A stretch of 64,000 bases of DNA from Ilyonectria destructans (GCA_020740775.1 JAHEWK010000004.1:3534001-3598000), one strand, 5' to 3'; positions 11,453-23,698 are shown, numbered from the stretch's first letter. Notes: a model not told the origin generated them from the sequence alone. Translations and numbers: made by a program.

Positions 11453-12711
11453 AGCTGTGAACAAGAGACTGTTTCGCTTGTTGAAACTACTTGTTGCAGA
11501 AGAAATCAAGCTGAAGTGGTAAATGGGCAAGGGATCGTACAGACACAGGATTTCTCAGAGGCACCATTAATGGACGAGATGGATGGTTTTCAACAAAAGG
11601 CTAGGGCAATGCCAATCAATCTGCCCCATGTCAGTGAGCAAAATGTCCCTCCTCATTGATCCCCTTTTCTCTGCTGCTATCCGGAGTTATTTCCCCAAGG
11701 ATAAATGTCCCAAAGTATTTCGCTTATGCAGAGTACAAATGGAATGTACACCCGGGGAAGTGATCCTAACCGCCTGCAGGTCCAACGAGCCAACAATCGA
11801 CTAGGAACACAATTGCAATACAAGGATCCACAGTGGCAGGTGTTGGTCCAAGAAGGCGGAATGGCGGAGGATGTGCCGTAGTCAAGCCCTGCTTTGGGAA
11901 TGTTGACTGCAACCTTCAACCCTTCATCAGCTCATTCGATGGTGCTATGGGATCATCAGACGCTACCCCCACCTAGGCTTCGTCATCTTCCTTTCTCGAA
12001 TTGAGTTGTCAGCTACGCAACACCGTAGTCGTTGCAGACTCTTCTTGGAATCAAGTGGGTCTCCGCGTCTTCAAACATTTGATAACCACGGCATGTCGAA
12101 TGAGTACGAGATTTGCGGTGCGCCCCCGCTTCCCTGGGTTCAAACAGAACGTAGGCACAAGTGTCGGGACGTTGCAGATATGATGTATTTATCCCGGCAA
12201 TCCACGACCAAAACGAGAATACATGATGGAGTTGGACTGCATAAACACGTCAAGGTGTATTCTTCTTTCATAAGCACGGGATATTTCCACAGGCTACATA
12301 TCCAACCAGCCTGGCTACAAAACCACGGTATCATATGCATTATGATATTATTCGTACACTTGATAGTACCAATGGTGGCATTGCTGCGAACCATGAGCAA
12401 ACGGGATCCATGTGGGTACTCACACAGTTGGGCTTCAGCAAAATAACAGGACCATCGGGGGTGTAACCCTTCTTCCATCCTGTGCTTTCACGGCGCAGAT
12501 GACTGAATGGACTGGACGGGCATGGAAAGAATCCTATTGTCTCCACAAACTAGCTGCACGTACATGAAATCTGAAAATTCGACATCCATTAATTCCATAT
12601 TTTATCTGAACATTCGTAGTACCTGGTTACAATATTACATCCCAAACCGACTCTACTAAATTGATTCATTGTTCATATTTCAATGCTGAAAACTGCCCTA
12701 ACCTTGTACTC
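11453..12711. other. intergenic, nothing recognised
   Basis: About 1.26 kb between the acyltransferase relic and the 3' end of the receptor gene. Only short unrelated open frames occur, and no motif or repeat was seen. Confidence 0.4.
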
Positions 12712-14175
12712 CTACATCTGCGAATCCCGTGTTATCCGTTCCGTACTCTCTGTTGCAGTAAGAATATTCTCGAAACTTGAGGCTGAGTCATTGCATATCG
12801 CTCCATTAGTGGGAATAGTCACGATGCTTTGACCCCTCCTCTGTGTCTTGTGGACTTGAGGCTCAATGTTACTACCACTCGGGCTGGAGACCCTGAAATT
12901 GAACAGAAGCTCACGCCATTGCCTGCGAGAACCCTCGTTCATTCCATATATAACTGCATCAACAAGTCCTTGAATGACGATACAGCTCTACAATACCCAA
13001 ATTAGTCCGGTCGAGTTTAATTCACACTGGGCATTCACCTTATCAATTGTTTGCAGTGCGAACGGAGCTGGAATACCGCGTGTAGCTTGGTAAATTCGGA
13101 TGGTTGTAGGAAGTAGCCAAATAAGCATGTATGCGACAGGATACATAAGCATCAGCCGAGCTGTCTAAAGCAACGGTTAATTTCGCCTTCAATGAGGAAG
13201 TAAGGGGCACAAAACCAACCATCCTAAGTCTTTTGGTCGTCTTTTCCGACCCATAACGCCCTTGTGCAGCATGGTTGGCGCCATCGGCCAACCCTCTCGC
13301 TGCACCACGCATTTCCACAGCTCCGTCAACAGTACGAGAGGAGCCATGAGGCTCAGATGATGAGTCTCCAAAGGAGAGGAAACTTCTGTGAGCACGGCGG
13401 AGAAAGAAGTAGAGCCGAGAATACATGGCGAGAATTGTAACGATGATGACCCAGCGTGGCACAAAGTTGGCCAGCAAACGGACTTTATCCGAGGTAAACC
13501 AGCACCCTATTGTTATTGTTATAAAAAGAACAAGCACACTATCTCGTTGTTACGACTTACAGGCTCCGATATCTCCATATCCCGCCAGCCACAGGCCTAG
13601 CCCAGCCCAAAGCAGGCTTAACATCCAGGGGATGAGAAAGAGGACTTTTTCATGATCTTGCACCCAAGAAGTCAAATGCTTGTGGTCGGCAAGAATGAGG
13701 TATGTGCAGATTGATATGGTCAAAACCCAGTAATCAGTCTGGACAACGAAGACTTGAGTCATGAAGCCGTTGAAATTGCAGAACGCGGCTTGCTCGGGAG
13801 CTTGAATGTAGTGTTTGTTGATATTCATGGATGTAGACAGTAAAAAGTTGAGTGCCATTATAAAATCACTAACAGCAAGCCCGCTACATCCTGTTACTAA
13901 CTTATTCCGAACGAAATATAGCCAAACTCACAGAATAAGCTGATGACGGAAAGATCTTAGGTTCTTGAAGCACTGATGGAAAGACAATGTGTGAGCTTTC
14001 AGTTGCGACTAGACGGAGAGAGTTGACATACGAAAAAGTTGAGTATAATCCAACCAGCCCCAAGAATTGAACATATTGAGACAATCAAGATGACGACGCT
14101 TTGAATGCGTATCTGTGAAGCTTCGGTGGGTGCTGCTAGCGCTTGTCGCGATGAGATTTCCAAGGGGAGCCTCAT
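12712..14175 (-). CDS. Git3/GPR1-like G-protein-coupled receptor
   Basis: Six exons on the minus strand: 14175..14032, 13972..13932, 13883..13561, 13506..13220, 13164..13039, 12987..12712. Introns are 48-59 bp, and the joined frame gives 398 residues. The first helix (SVVILIVSICSILGAGWIIL) is followed by LRSFRHQLILGLAVSD, a hallmark of the fungal Git3/cAMP-receptor-like class that senses nutrients and signals through G-alpha and cAMP. Further helices are VVQTDYWVLTISICTYLIL, KVLFLIPWMLSLLWAGLGL, FVPRWVIIVTILAMYSRLYF, LMLMYPVAYMLIWLLP and the last around VIQGLVDAVIYG. That makes about seven. A hydrophilic loop rich in Ser/Gly sits between helices 5 and 6. The ligand is unknown. Two upstream in-frame Met codons exist, but 14175 gives the shortest sensible N-terminus. 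The donor of exon 4 is the least certain boundary. Confidence 0.8.
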
Positions 14176-16192
14176 TCTCAGAGCCGTCGCACGTCTAGAG
14201 TAGTGGTGGACTGCACTCGTTGGAAATTTCCACAGACAGACACGCATGAATCCAAGAAGGGGCCACACTCTTAATAAGAGAGACGTGACGCCGTCATTTT
14301 TGCATGCATCACCTGCCACGGTCTTATCTTTCTAGCAGCTCTAAACGACGTGTCGCAAACAAGATGCTCCAGCCGCAAAGCCGAAGGCGACAATCTTTGA
14401 GTGCTGGAACGAGATCCCAAGGAGATATGGAACGCATTAAGGGGGAAGATAATCATTCACTTCAGCTTCTTCCGAGGAAAAAGAAAAATAGGTGCCACCA
14501 TTTTCTTATCTATGGTCCTCTTGCTCAGAACCTGAAGAACCTCCTGTTCGGGAAGGCGTGCTGGTGGAAGCGAGCGACACAAATATGCCAGAGGCCAATA
14601 CAAAAAGATAAGAATGTGACAGGTAGCCTCAGTGCATGATTTCCGACGAGTTTCTCAGTGCATTGAGGTGGCAGATATTGTATCGAAGGTTCCCATATGG
14701 CTCGGTAATTGAGAATACTTCCCCTGGCCAAGGAGATATTGTAGATTGCAGGGTGGGGCTGTGCGTGGGGTGAAATAAGCATCTCCGGTCAGCCTCACTT
14801 GCAAGAGCAAAAGGGTTCAAGCGTGTTTCAAATGAGGAAAGGATTGCGCCTCTTATCATGAGATAAGAGTTGTGGCGTCCTTCGACATGCTTAAAATCCA
14901 GCTCGTCTAATCAGCTGTAGATTGCGAACATCAGTCCTGTTGTACTCCGTAGAGGGAATTGAAATGATAAATACTGAGTGTGCACCCAAGGTAAATCCAA
15001 CTACCAGAAGTATGCCACCCCTTCCGCTGGCAGCCGCATGACTAGCCGGGCTGGTATGGACAGACAGAGGGACTTGAGGTGACAGACAGAGGAGCATTGA
15101 GCCCTTAGCTGTGCTGCTAACCAGCTCATCTCAAACCTGTTGTCATCCAGATCTATGTACGGGTAACTGTGAAATTACTACCAGTAGGCGTTTCGGTCAC
15201 TCCCTCCGCCCGGACCATCAAGATACTTCCAGAAGCAGGCTCATAGATCCATCTTGGAAGACCTTGATTAGATTCTATACTCGCCATGTGACAATCCAAG
15301 GAAGGAATGATTGATCAGACGCCAGGTCTTAGGAAGCTCGCAATGAAGGTCCTATTATAACCAACATTTGTGAGGACGTCTCAAACCGAAGAGCTCCACC
15401 ATGCCATCATGACAACATTCGGCTAGGTTAGACTGGACAAAATGGATCTTCACAAATCGAATACATCATCTCGGTTTGCGCCGGATTGGTGCAATCGATG
15501 AACTGCTATTATTTTTGCCAGGTTGCACGCGGTGTCCAAGATGCGAGGCTAACCTTCGCAACGATTCAACTGCTTCTCGAGAAAGATTTCGTGGATGCTA
15601 ATGCTAAAGACGGATTTGGATACACTGCAGTAAATATGGTCGCTGTAGTGGGTTATGACGAGTAAGGAATTTCTGGGTACTGTATCAGGTGCTCACTGAA
15701 CTAAGTAGGGCCATCCCTACGTAGAGCAAGTGCAGGGTAAGATATACACCGAAGGCCCTGTATTCAAGACATATTTAGCTGTCTTATGTTAGTACTTACG
15801 TTAATATATAAGCTACTGTATCTTCCCGTGCTGGATGTCGCAATGCTGCTACGGCAAAAAGGAAAGGTTTTTGGATAAAACCTGCTCTAAAAGCGATTCG
15901 TCTTCGACTACCTGCATAGATTTTTAAACTCTAGTATTTATTTTGTGTGTAAATTGCAATAAAAAGGCAATGGATACAAGAGCAGGATGCATACGTTTTT
16001 CAATTTGTTTTCTGAAAATAAACTGTCAACTTGGAATCGAAGGCCGAAGTAGTTAATAAGGAAAACCCTCCCTATACTATGTGTGGTATTACAATTAACT
16101 ACTCCCAGGTTCAAAAATACACTGGTGCGGCTCCACATATTGATGCAATAATTACAAAAGATTTGCAAACAGAACCAACCGGACCCAACGGG
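14176..16192. other. intergenic with ankyrin relic and AT-rich end
   Basis: About 2 kb. It holds the ankyrin-like relic listed separately and an AT-rich block at about 15780-16030. No intact gene was seen. Confidence 0.4.
15522..15665 (+). pseudogene. ankyrin-repeat relic
   Basis: The frame from 15522 to a TAA at 15663-15665 translates to a stretch containing TIQLLLEKD, DANAKDGFGYTA and then VAVVGYDE. This matches the ankyrin pattern in which a helix ends in LLL, followed by a V(D)xNAKDxxGxTAL turn and the next helix. No start codon or further repeats are seen on either side, so it is a fragment of a longer ankyrin protein, perhaps an old NLR or HET-associated gene. Confidence 0.5.
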
Positions 16193-17903
16193 TCAATGAC
16201 AATCGCGGTTCTCAACAAACTTGGTGTACCTGGCTGCAGTCTTGCGCCGAGCAGTCTTGCCCCAATACTGCATAGGCGCAGTGGTCATAAAGAAGACAAA
16301 TGATAAGACACCAATGGCAATGAAGACTTGAGAGAGAGTCTGTGTGTCCATCCAGATACCAGTGCAGAAGGTGAAGAGCAGCGCGATGCTGTTATTAATC
16401 ACGGCCACACCTACCATTCCCTCCAGAATCATATCCGGATAACAGTCAGCAAGATAACTCATCCCTTTGTATTTCGGTCAGTCTGCGTTTTTAAAGAAAA
16501 GAAGAGAGTCATCACTTACCGATATCTCCTGCACATCCCCAGCCAAATCCAATGAAGCCAAGCCCGATATAAGCGCCCCATAGCTTGGGGAAAAGCCAGC
16601 CGTCACCAGACCCCACACCAAAGAGAATCAAACCAGCAGGGTTAATAATGGCGGCTGGATACATGAGCCACAAGCGGTCTTCGGCTTCGCTTATACCACC
16701 GCGCCGCCGCGCCTTCCATTCGACGAACTTGTCTGAAAACCAGCCACCATAGAAGCAGCCGATTATGGCGCCAATGAGAGTAGGAATGTTCATCAGAGCT
16801 ACAGACGCATCACCATAGTCCCACGGGTCCTCGTAGTAGTTGTCTTCTTGCACGGTCAGATAAAAGGTTAACCACGCATCTTGGGCCCCCCATTGGAGCC
16901 CAGCATAAAGAACAGCAGGGAAACCGAAGACACGCAACGTCTGAAAGAGGATCGAGAAGTAGTTTTTGAAGCCGATACCCTCGAGCAGGTGCGATGGTGT
17001 TATGATCGCAATGCGCTGCCAGTATGTTTTGGGTTCGTCTTGGACGAGGGTTGCTGATTCGACCGCTTGCAATTCGCTGCTGTTTCTGGGCCATGACTCT
17101 TTTGTCTTGGGGTTTGCAGGGTCGGCATTCGTCAGACGAACACCGTCAAGGACGGCTCTGCGATTGAAGGTTGTCTCCTCGAAACCAAATAAGAAGACGA
17201 TCAGAGTGACAACGCTGATTATGGCAGCAAACCAGCCGATCCAAGTCCAGCCGAAGCGATCATTGTCAGTAATGAAGCCGGCAAACAATGGGCCTAGAAA
17301 GGTTCCAACGCTGGTTGCCAAGATGTAGAGGCCCAGAACCGAGCCACGTTGGTGGCTATAGAACAGCTCAGAGAGCGACAACTGCGCTGCAGCCTCGGCA
17401 CACGACTCAGACGCACCGACGAAAAGCTGGCTCCAAATAGCATCCGTACTATGTTTTGTCTTGGCGAACCAGATACTCCCAGCAATGGAGGATAGGAGAC
17501 AAATGAGGTAGGTGCTGCGACGGCCATACAAGGCGGGCAGTGGAGATAGGAAGAAGGTCGTGTAGCCGATGCCAGCAAACAGGACACCAGCGCCAATATT
17601 TTCAATATTATAACTGATGCCCTTAGCCAGCAGGGCATCAGAAGCACTGCCAGCCGAGTTGCTGGTGGCAGCCGTGAGTCCCACGATAAAGAGAACCAGA
17701 AACGCATGCCAGTACTTCCGCCATGGAGACCAGTTCAAAGGATCGTTGGGAGAGTTGGTGGGGTGCGGGATGAGCGTAGCCTCGTGTCCCTCTGACTTGA
17801 TGATGCGCTCTGTTCCCGCGAGATGCTCCTCCTCGGAGTCGGAGCCGAAGGTCCCTTGATGGACCATTGTCTTCGTCTTAATCGTGTACTTGTCGTTGCT
17901 CAC
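16193..17903 (-). CDS. MFS multidrug/polyamine-type transporter
   Basis: Two exons, 17903..16520 and 16464..16193, with a 55-bp intron (GTAAGT donor), 551 residues. The N-terminus has a hydrophilic tail ending in the fungal MFS signature NDPLNWSPWRKYW before the first helix. About 12 helices follow, with the family loop LYGRRSTYLICLLSSI and a central cytoplasmic loop after FGFEETTFNRR. The exon junction restores CAGDIGMSYLADCYPDM. The type is the drug:H+ antiporter/Hol1-like family common in fungi, acting at the plasma membrane as an exporter or polyamine/cation carrier. It is divergent from the amine oxidase gene across a 586-bp GATA-rich region, which suggests that the pair handles one amine substrate. 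Confidence 0.85.
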
Positions 17904-18489
17904 GGTAGTGATGACTGAGATAATAGCGGCGACCTTGCGATCAGCTCGTCGATGGAGTCAAAATCTGGGGGGGATAAGGTTCATCTTGAGACGTCGAGAC
18001 CGTCACATGGACGCCTCTTTACTTTGGACAATGATAGTATCTTATCGCTATCACTACGGCGCAATTAGAGATCTGGGGGGAATGCACAACAATGACCGTC
18101 TCCGGTTAGTGTGAAACCGAGATATAGCGTAGATCTGGAGATAGTGTGCCAAGAAAATGCCTCATTCCTTCACGAGACCCGATGGCCATTCGCAACCACT
18201 TGATCGCAAAGAGCGATGCAACCCTGCATCTTGTGCATCTCCCGGCATTTCGGCATCGGAGCCTCCCCAGATTAGACGGCTTGGACGTATCACTTTCCCG
18301 AAACGTCCTAGGTAACCCCAGATTGTTCTCCGATGACTAGCTATGTATAGATTAGCCTTATCAGTCACACGATACGCTTTAAGCTGCGGGCAGATGACGT
18401 GGCTGCAACCGAGCCGGAGCTCCATCGTCATGACGTTCCCGTTGCCCATTCTTGGAGTGATTTAAGGAGGCTTTGCCTGTCACACTGTC
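17904..18489. promoter_or_regulatory. divergent promoter with clustered GATA sites
   Basis: Six HGATAR motifs on either strand occur at 17918 (AGATAA), 18032 (TGATAG), 18042 (TTATCG), 18048 (CTATCA), 18139 (AGATAG) and 18358 (TTATCA). Three lie within 22 bp. HGATAR is the site of AreA/Nit2-type GATA factors that activate nitrogen-catabolism genes in ascomycetes. The control suggested is inference. Confidence 0.5.
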
Positions 18490-20427
18490 TTGTTGATTCC
18501 TCGCCAAACAAAGACGCACATACACGGGAACTGCACCGGAACTCAACCCAAACAAACCAGCCGCATGTCCACTTGCCAGAGAATGCTTTCCAAACAGTAC
18601 AGCATGGCTTCCCGTATGCCGGGTAGTCCGGAAAAACCGAGTAATTGTTACTCCGGCCTGGGGGGCCTCCTTGGCTCTGTCGCTGTCGCCGTCGCTGATG
18701 CCGACGCTGGACTACGACTGCCAAGCGAGAACTCTCCTCCGGGACCGGAGTTACCTAAGAAGGTGATTGTGGTGGGCGCTGGCATCTCTGGACTGAGAGC
18801 TGCCTCGGTGCTTCGCCGCCACGGCCTCGACGTTGTTATTCTCGAGGCCCGCGGCCGTATTGGCGGCCGCATCTGCGCCAGTAGCCAGCCTGGCAAGACG
18901 CGTGATCTAGGTACGTGCTAGACTGAGAAAACCCGTGGTTGATACTGAACTACAGACCTTGCGTTTGGGCTGTGTCGCCGTCTATCGCATTTGCACGTCT
19001 TCTTCGTGCAGGTGTGGGTATGCTCAACACATGCTTTCCTTCCAGGGGTAAAACATGTTTTTATCGCTTTGAAGTATGTTGACATTTTCTTTCTCTGCTT
19101 CAAGGCGCCGCTTGGATGCACGAGACGTCGCAAAACAGGCTGGTCAAGCTGATTCCCAAGCTCGCCGTGGAGTACTATTACGACGATGGCGCCCCCCTGT
19201 ACTACACACCTCACGGAAAAGCCGGCGCTCAATTCAAGGCCAAGAAAGTCGCCGATGAGTTCGCCGACTACTGTGAGTGGTACTATAAAAACAACCCCGA
19301 CGCCCCGGATAGGAGCGTCGATGACTTTGTTCGAGATTTTGTGAAGAATCACGAGCTGATCACGGAAGATGAACGCCTCTGGGCTCCGCAGGCGACCAGA
19401 GAGGTTAGTCATCTGCTGCTTACGGACCTTCCTTTGACACGGTCACCACTTATAGAGTCGACATATCCTGACCATCATACAGATAGAACTCTGGATCGGC
19501 ACCAGCACGGCTTTGGCATCTGCTAAGCACCTCAGCTACTTTGTCACGGAACGTAACCTCTACGTCCTCCGCGGAGGTTATCAGAAAATTGTCAATTGGA
19601 CAGCCGAGTCGGTCCTTGATGCTGTCCAACTCCATCGCCACGTCAAGAACGTCGAATGGAGCGAAGACGGGGCTTCGCCTGCTGTCGTCGTCTGTGAGGA
19701 TGCCCAAGGCAACGAACAGCGCTTCACAGCCGACGCTGTCGTCATGACGACGCCATTAGGCGTCCTTCGCCACAAGCTGGTGGACTTCTCCCCTCCCCTC
19801 CCAGAAGACATACGTGTGGGCATAGACAGGTTCAGCTACGCCGCTCTCGGGAAGGTCTTCTTTGAGTTTACCGAAGTCTTCTGGAGCAAGGATAACGACC
19901 AGTTCATGTACTATCCCGCCCCTCCCGATGAGCAGGAAGCAGGGGCTGCTGCGGATAACATCCTGGCCCACCCCACCGTGACCGTGAACACGTGGCTGAT
20001 GTCGGGCAATAAGGAACTATGTGTCCAGATTGCCGAGCCTCTGACCCAGCGGGTTGAGGCAATGGCTAAAGACGAGCTATATGATTTCTTCAAGCCGCTC
20101 TTTAACCTCCTCCGTACCGAGCCTTACAAGGCGCTACCTAAACTGGTTGGCGTTGAATGCACGGAATGGACCCGCGACCCCTTGGCTGGGTTTGGCACGT
20201 ACTCGGCCGATAAAGTCGGAGACGAGCCCGCCCTGTTTACTGGAGCGCTTGAGACGCACAAGCATAGCCGTCTCCAGTTCGCCGGTGAGCATTGCACTCT
20301 CATTGCTAACGGCTGTGTCCACGGCGCGTTTGCTACCGGTGAAACGGCTGCCACGAACTTACTCGAAGCCTTTGGGATTGGCTATGACGGGGGTGACCTC
20401 ATGAGTCTTCCCCGTGGTCTGAAGTAG
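18490..20427 (+). CDS. FAD-dependent amine oxidase (polyamine/monoamine oxidase-like)
   Basis: Three exons: 18490..18910, 19105..19403, 19483..20427, up to 554 residues. The first intron (194 bp) is long for this window; the second is 79 bp. The FAD-binding Rossmann motif is [11 protein letters not shown] (GxGxxG at about residues 96-101), followed by [11 protein letters not shown]. The exon 1/2 junction gives [13 protein letters not shown], the usual continuation in flavin amine oxidases. The C-terminal FAD-contact segment is [20 protein letters not shown]. The enzyme would oxidise an amine to an aldehyde or imine with release of H2O2. In-frame ATGs at 18490, 18565 and 18607 are all possible starts. 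The first ~85 residues are not conserved-looking. The neighbouring divergent MFS gene and GATA sites fit amine uptake and use as a nitrogen source. Confidence 0.85.
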
Positions 20428-20705
20428 GCGGTGTAACTCCAGTGGGGTTTAGACGCATTTCACGCCCTCAAACAGGTCCTACCTCCAGGGATTGGCTTTC
20501 AGCTCTTTAAACTCATTCTTGAGATGTTGTATAATTCTGCAAGAGATTTATCCTAATAAATCCTCAGTAGTGATACATAATTTATAGAGTATTAATAAGC
20601 TAATAAAGTTGTATTACCCTGTTTTCAATCTGAAACTTGCGCATGTGAAGCTATATGCATGTAAAAGTCTAGTCGAGAAGAGCAAACAGGATGTATTCCA
20701 GCATT
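20428..20705. other. convergent 3' region
   Basis: The ends of the amine oxidase (plus) and monooxygenase (minus) genes face each other here. The middle is AT-rich (about 20510-20640), consistent with polyadenylation signals, and no gene is seen. Confidence 0.5.
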
Positions 20706-22628
20706 CTACTTATAGGTAATCTCCAGCCCAACCATATCTCCCTTTTCTCTCCATTCTTCAATAGCCTTGGCGTATGACAAAAGTCCCCCCACCATATTAG
20801 CGCCCCTCGCAACATGTAGCTTCTCTTCCTCTGTTCCTTGAAAAACTCTTACCACCCCCTCTTTGTTGTTGATGCCTGGCGTACAATCGGCCATAAGCGA
20901 GATGAACCTCGCGTCACGGGCGATTCTCATGGACCACTCTTCTTCGCCCTTCTGGGTCGGCTGGAGGATAACCTTCTTTCCATGGTTCTTGCTGGATGCT
21001 GCGGATATAACGGATGCAACATGAGTCGCAAGCGTGTCCAGGGTGTGCACAACATTGATGGTAACCCCTCCCTGACCTCCACTCCCTGGGAGAATGAGGT
21101 TGGGGAAGTCTCTCGTGAGTATGCCATGCAGGGTCCCGACAGCTCTTCCCCACTTCTGGTCGAATGTCAAACCATTGCAACCTGTGATGCTCATTTCGGC
21201 CCGTGAAGCTGCAGTGCCGTCGCGGAATGGCTGGTACCCTGTGCTGAAGATGAAAATATCGACAGGATATTCGGCTCCGTTCGCCACGAAGCCAGCTTTT
21301 GTCATCCGCTGTATTCCTGCACCGGCGGTGTCAATGAGCTCAACGTTGGGGTTGTTGAAGGCGGCGAGGTAGTCATCGTGGAAACCCGGGCGCTTACACC
21401 ACCCAGCATACCAGGCTTTAAGGCTTTCAGCAGTGGCTTGATCCTTGACTACTTGGGAAACTCGCTCGCGGACGCGGTTGGAACGAGGCAGATCCAGAGC
21501 ATGGAGGGAAGCAATATACGATGGCAACGTCTGTTCAGACAGGCCGCTGGCGTTTGGTCCACCGACTAGTGCAGAGAATGACGGGAATGTTGTCCAGCCA
21601 TCTTGAACCATGTCTTGTTCCATGGGGATATTACTGACATGAGCCGTCATGTTTTCGCGTCGCCGCTTCTGCCAACCAGGCTCATGCGAGATTTTGGAGC
21701 GGAATTCTTCCTCGTTTATAGGTCTCTGACCACGGAAGTCGACGCCTGAAGGTGTCCGTTGTATAACGTAGAGCTTCTTTGCCCATTTGGCGACTTCAGG
21801 AACCACCTGGACAGCGGTAGCACCCGTCCCCAAAACGGCAACTCTCTTGTCCTTGAGCTTTGACAAGGCAAGATCGGTTGGAGAGCCACCCGTCACGTCG
21901 TAGTTCCAGCGGGAAGTGTGGAAGGACTCGCCCTGGAAGTCGCTCAATCCCGGCACCTTGGGCATCTTTGGACGTGTGAAAAGGCCAGCAGTAAGTATGA
22001 AGAAGTCGGAATGGATCTTGAATGTCCGTTGAGCTTGGCCGTTGATTGCCGTCTGCGCGACAGTGCATGTCCATTGGCTAGTCTCGTCGTCCCACGATGC
22101 ATCCGTTACGCGAGCAGCAAAGATGGCTCTATTGTCGAGCTTCCACTTTGATGCTACCAGTTCGGCATACTGCCGCAGTTCCGTGCCGTATGAATATCGG
22201 TGCTTGGGGACGTATCCTGTCTCCTCCAGCAACGGCATGTAGCAAGCGCTCTCGACGTCGCACATGAGACCAGGGTATTGATTCCAGTACCAGGTCCCCC
22301 CAAAACCGCCGGCATTGTCGACGAATATGATGTCCTCCGGTTTGAATCCGGCAATCTCGATCAACCGAACAGCAAAAAGGAGTGCACCATAACCGGCGCC
22401 AATGAGAACAGCCTTGGCCATTGTGCCATCCTCAGCTGGCAATGAGTTCGGGACGTGGCCGTCAGTTATCCAGGGATCCTCGGCGTAGTGCTGCAATGTT
22501 TCGGATTTCTCGACGTCAACATATTGGCCGAGCCCATCAGATCGGAGACGCTTTTGACGCTCTTGATCATACTTGAGCAGAGTATCGTGCGTCGTGTTGA
22601 CGGTTTTGATCGTTGTTGTCGAGCTCAT
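20706..22628 (-). CDS. Baeyer-Villiger monooxygenase (FAD, NADPH)
   Basis: An intronless gene of 640 residues. The first dinucleotide motif is LIGAGYGALLFAVRL (from residue 77). GGFGGTWYWNQYPG lies at about 107-120, and the class fingerprint FxGxxxHxxxW appears as FQGESFHTSRW at 231-241. The second (NADPH) motif is VLGTGATAVQVVP from about 265. All key residues of a type I Baeyer-Villiger monooxygenase are present. Such enzymes insert oxygen next to a ketone to make an ester or lactone. The N-terminal ~65 residues (KYDQERQKRLRSDGLGQY) resemble those of fungal secondary-metabolite members that act on terpenoid ketones. The substrate is unknown. No terpene cyclase or PKS lies in the window, so a degradative role is equally possible. 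The start ATG at 22628 has no in-frame upstream alternative. Confidence 0.92.
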   Translation of the reverse strand: MSSTTTIKTVNTTHDTLLKYDQERQKRLRSDGLGQYVDVEKSETLQHYAEDPWITDGHVPNSLPAEDGTMAKAVLIGAGYGALLFAVRLIEIAGFKPEDIIFVDNAGGFGGTWYWNQYPGLMCDVESACYMPLLEETGYVPKHRYSYGTELRQYAELVASKWKLDNRAIFAARVTDASWDDETSQWTCTVAQTAINGQAQRTFKIHSDFFILTAGLFTRPKMPKVPGLSDFQGESFHTSRWNYDVTGGSPTDLALSKLKDKRVAVLGTGATAVQVVPEVAKWAKKLYVIQRTPSGVDFRGQRPINEEEFRSKISHEPGWQKRRRENMTAHVSNIPMEQDMVQDGWTTFPSFSALVGGPNASGLSEQTLPSYIASLHALDLPRSNRVRERVSQVVKDQATAESLKAWYAGWCKRPGFHDDYLAAFNNPNVELIDTAGAGIQRMTKAGFVANGAEYPVDIFIFSTGYQPFRDGTAASRAEMSITGCNGLTFDQKWGRAVGTLHGILTRDFPNLILPGSGGQGGVTINVVHTLDTLATHVASVISAASSKNHGKKVILQPTQKGEEEWSMRIARDARFISLMADCTPGINNKEGVVRVFQGTEEEKLHVARGANMVGGLLSYAKAIEEWREKGDMVGLEITYK

Positions 22629-23359
22629 GATGACGACTGAAAAACATGGGTCTCGGTGCTTTGTGGGCGACAGGTGGTGATGGTATTTTTTTTGGAATTT
22701 TCGTGAACGACAGATGATACTTTTATCTTGTCCGTTCGAAAGGAATTATTATCGGCGATCTTATAAGTTCCTACCATGGATATTTGCAGAGCGGAGCTCG
22801 GGGCCCGAATCCGAGTTGTCGCGATAGTCTTGGCGCTCGATCGGTCACCGTAAACCGACGAACATTGGCTGTACATGTAAGTAGAGATAGGTGCGTAACA
22901 AGTGGGTAGGTATCTACTCCAATTCGGCTGGTGATAAGAGCCTCATTCTGCCTCACCTGCTCGGGATGCATTGTCGCTCTCGATTCCTTACCGGACCCGT
23001 CTCCCACGGTGAAGGTGTTCGCATCCAATGGTGTCATCGTCTCGCTTCCCGACGTGAATTAGAATTCGGTTATCGATTCGCTGCCTGACGCTAAGAAACC
23101 CGTGGAAAGCTTCATTCCGAGCCCATCTAGTCATTGGTCGACTTGACATGTGATAATTTATGCTTAAGTCACTGGTATAGGGTAGGCAAGATGACGTGCC
23201 GTGTATCATTTACTGCGATTAGAATGTGACTAATAGCACCAACCTAAAGCGTGGGAGATAATATGCTTAAGTTTACGATCCCTGCAGCTTCACGGATTTT
23301 CCAATATGAAGAGAACTCCCTTCTCAACCAACTTCTCTTGATACACTACACGGACCAAC
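22629..23359. other. intergenic, monooxygenase upstream region
   Basis: About 730 bp upstream of the monooxygenase start. No gene or clear regulatory repeat was recognised. Confidence 0.4.
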
Positions 23360-23698
23360 GTGGACCAAGTGGAGGAGGTCTTCAGCAGACCCGGTAACGG
23401 CACTGTTCCTGAAGGCAGCACTCCCACTCGGGACCCCGAATACAGTTTCGCGGAAATCGGAGAGACTTCAACTAACTTCCTGTGGCCTGGCGCTTGTGCC
23501 GGGATGCTGGAAGCACTTGAAGCAGTGGCATCACAGCCCTACCAAGATGTCCCCGGACTATGGATCTTAAGCATAGGAATGCGACAAGCCGTCATCGAGC
23601 TGGGAGATGGGTTAGTCATTGTATTAGACGCCCTCCCGCATGTCATTGAATGGGTTCGACAAAGACCGGAAGAATATCACACATGTTTGGGTATGTGA
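23360..23698 (+). CDS. small hypothetical ORF, doubtful
   Basis: A frame of 112 codons begins at a GTG; the first ATG in frame is at about 23503. The base composition looks coding, with regular use of GAG, GTC and CTG. The stretch GMRQAVIELGDGLVIVLDAL is amphipathic, but I recognise no family. It may be a relic or one exon of a gene. Nothing in the sequence allows a function call. Confidence 0.2.
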   Translation: MDQVEEVFSRPGNGTVPEGSTPTRDPEYSFAEIGETSTNFLWPGACAGMLEALEAVASQPYQDVPGLWILSIGMRQAVIELGDGLVIVLDALPHVIEWVRQRPEEYHTCLGM

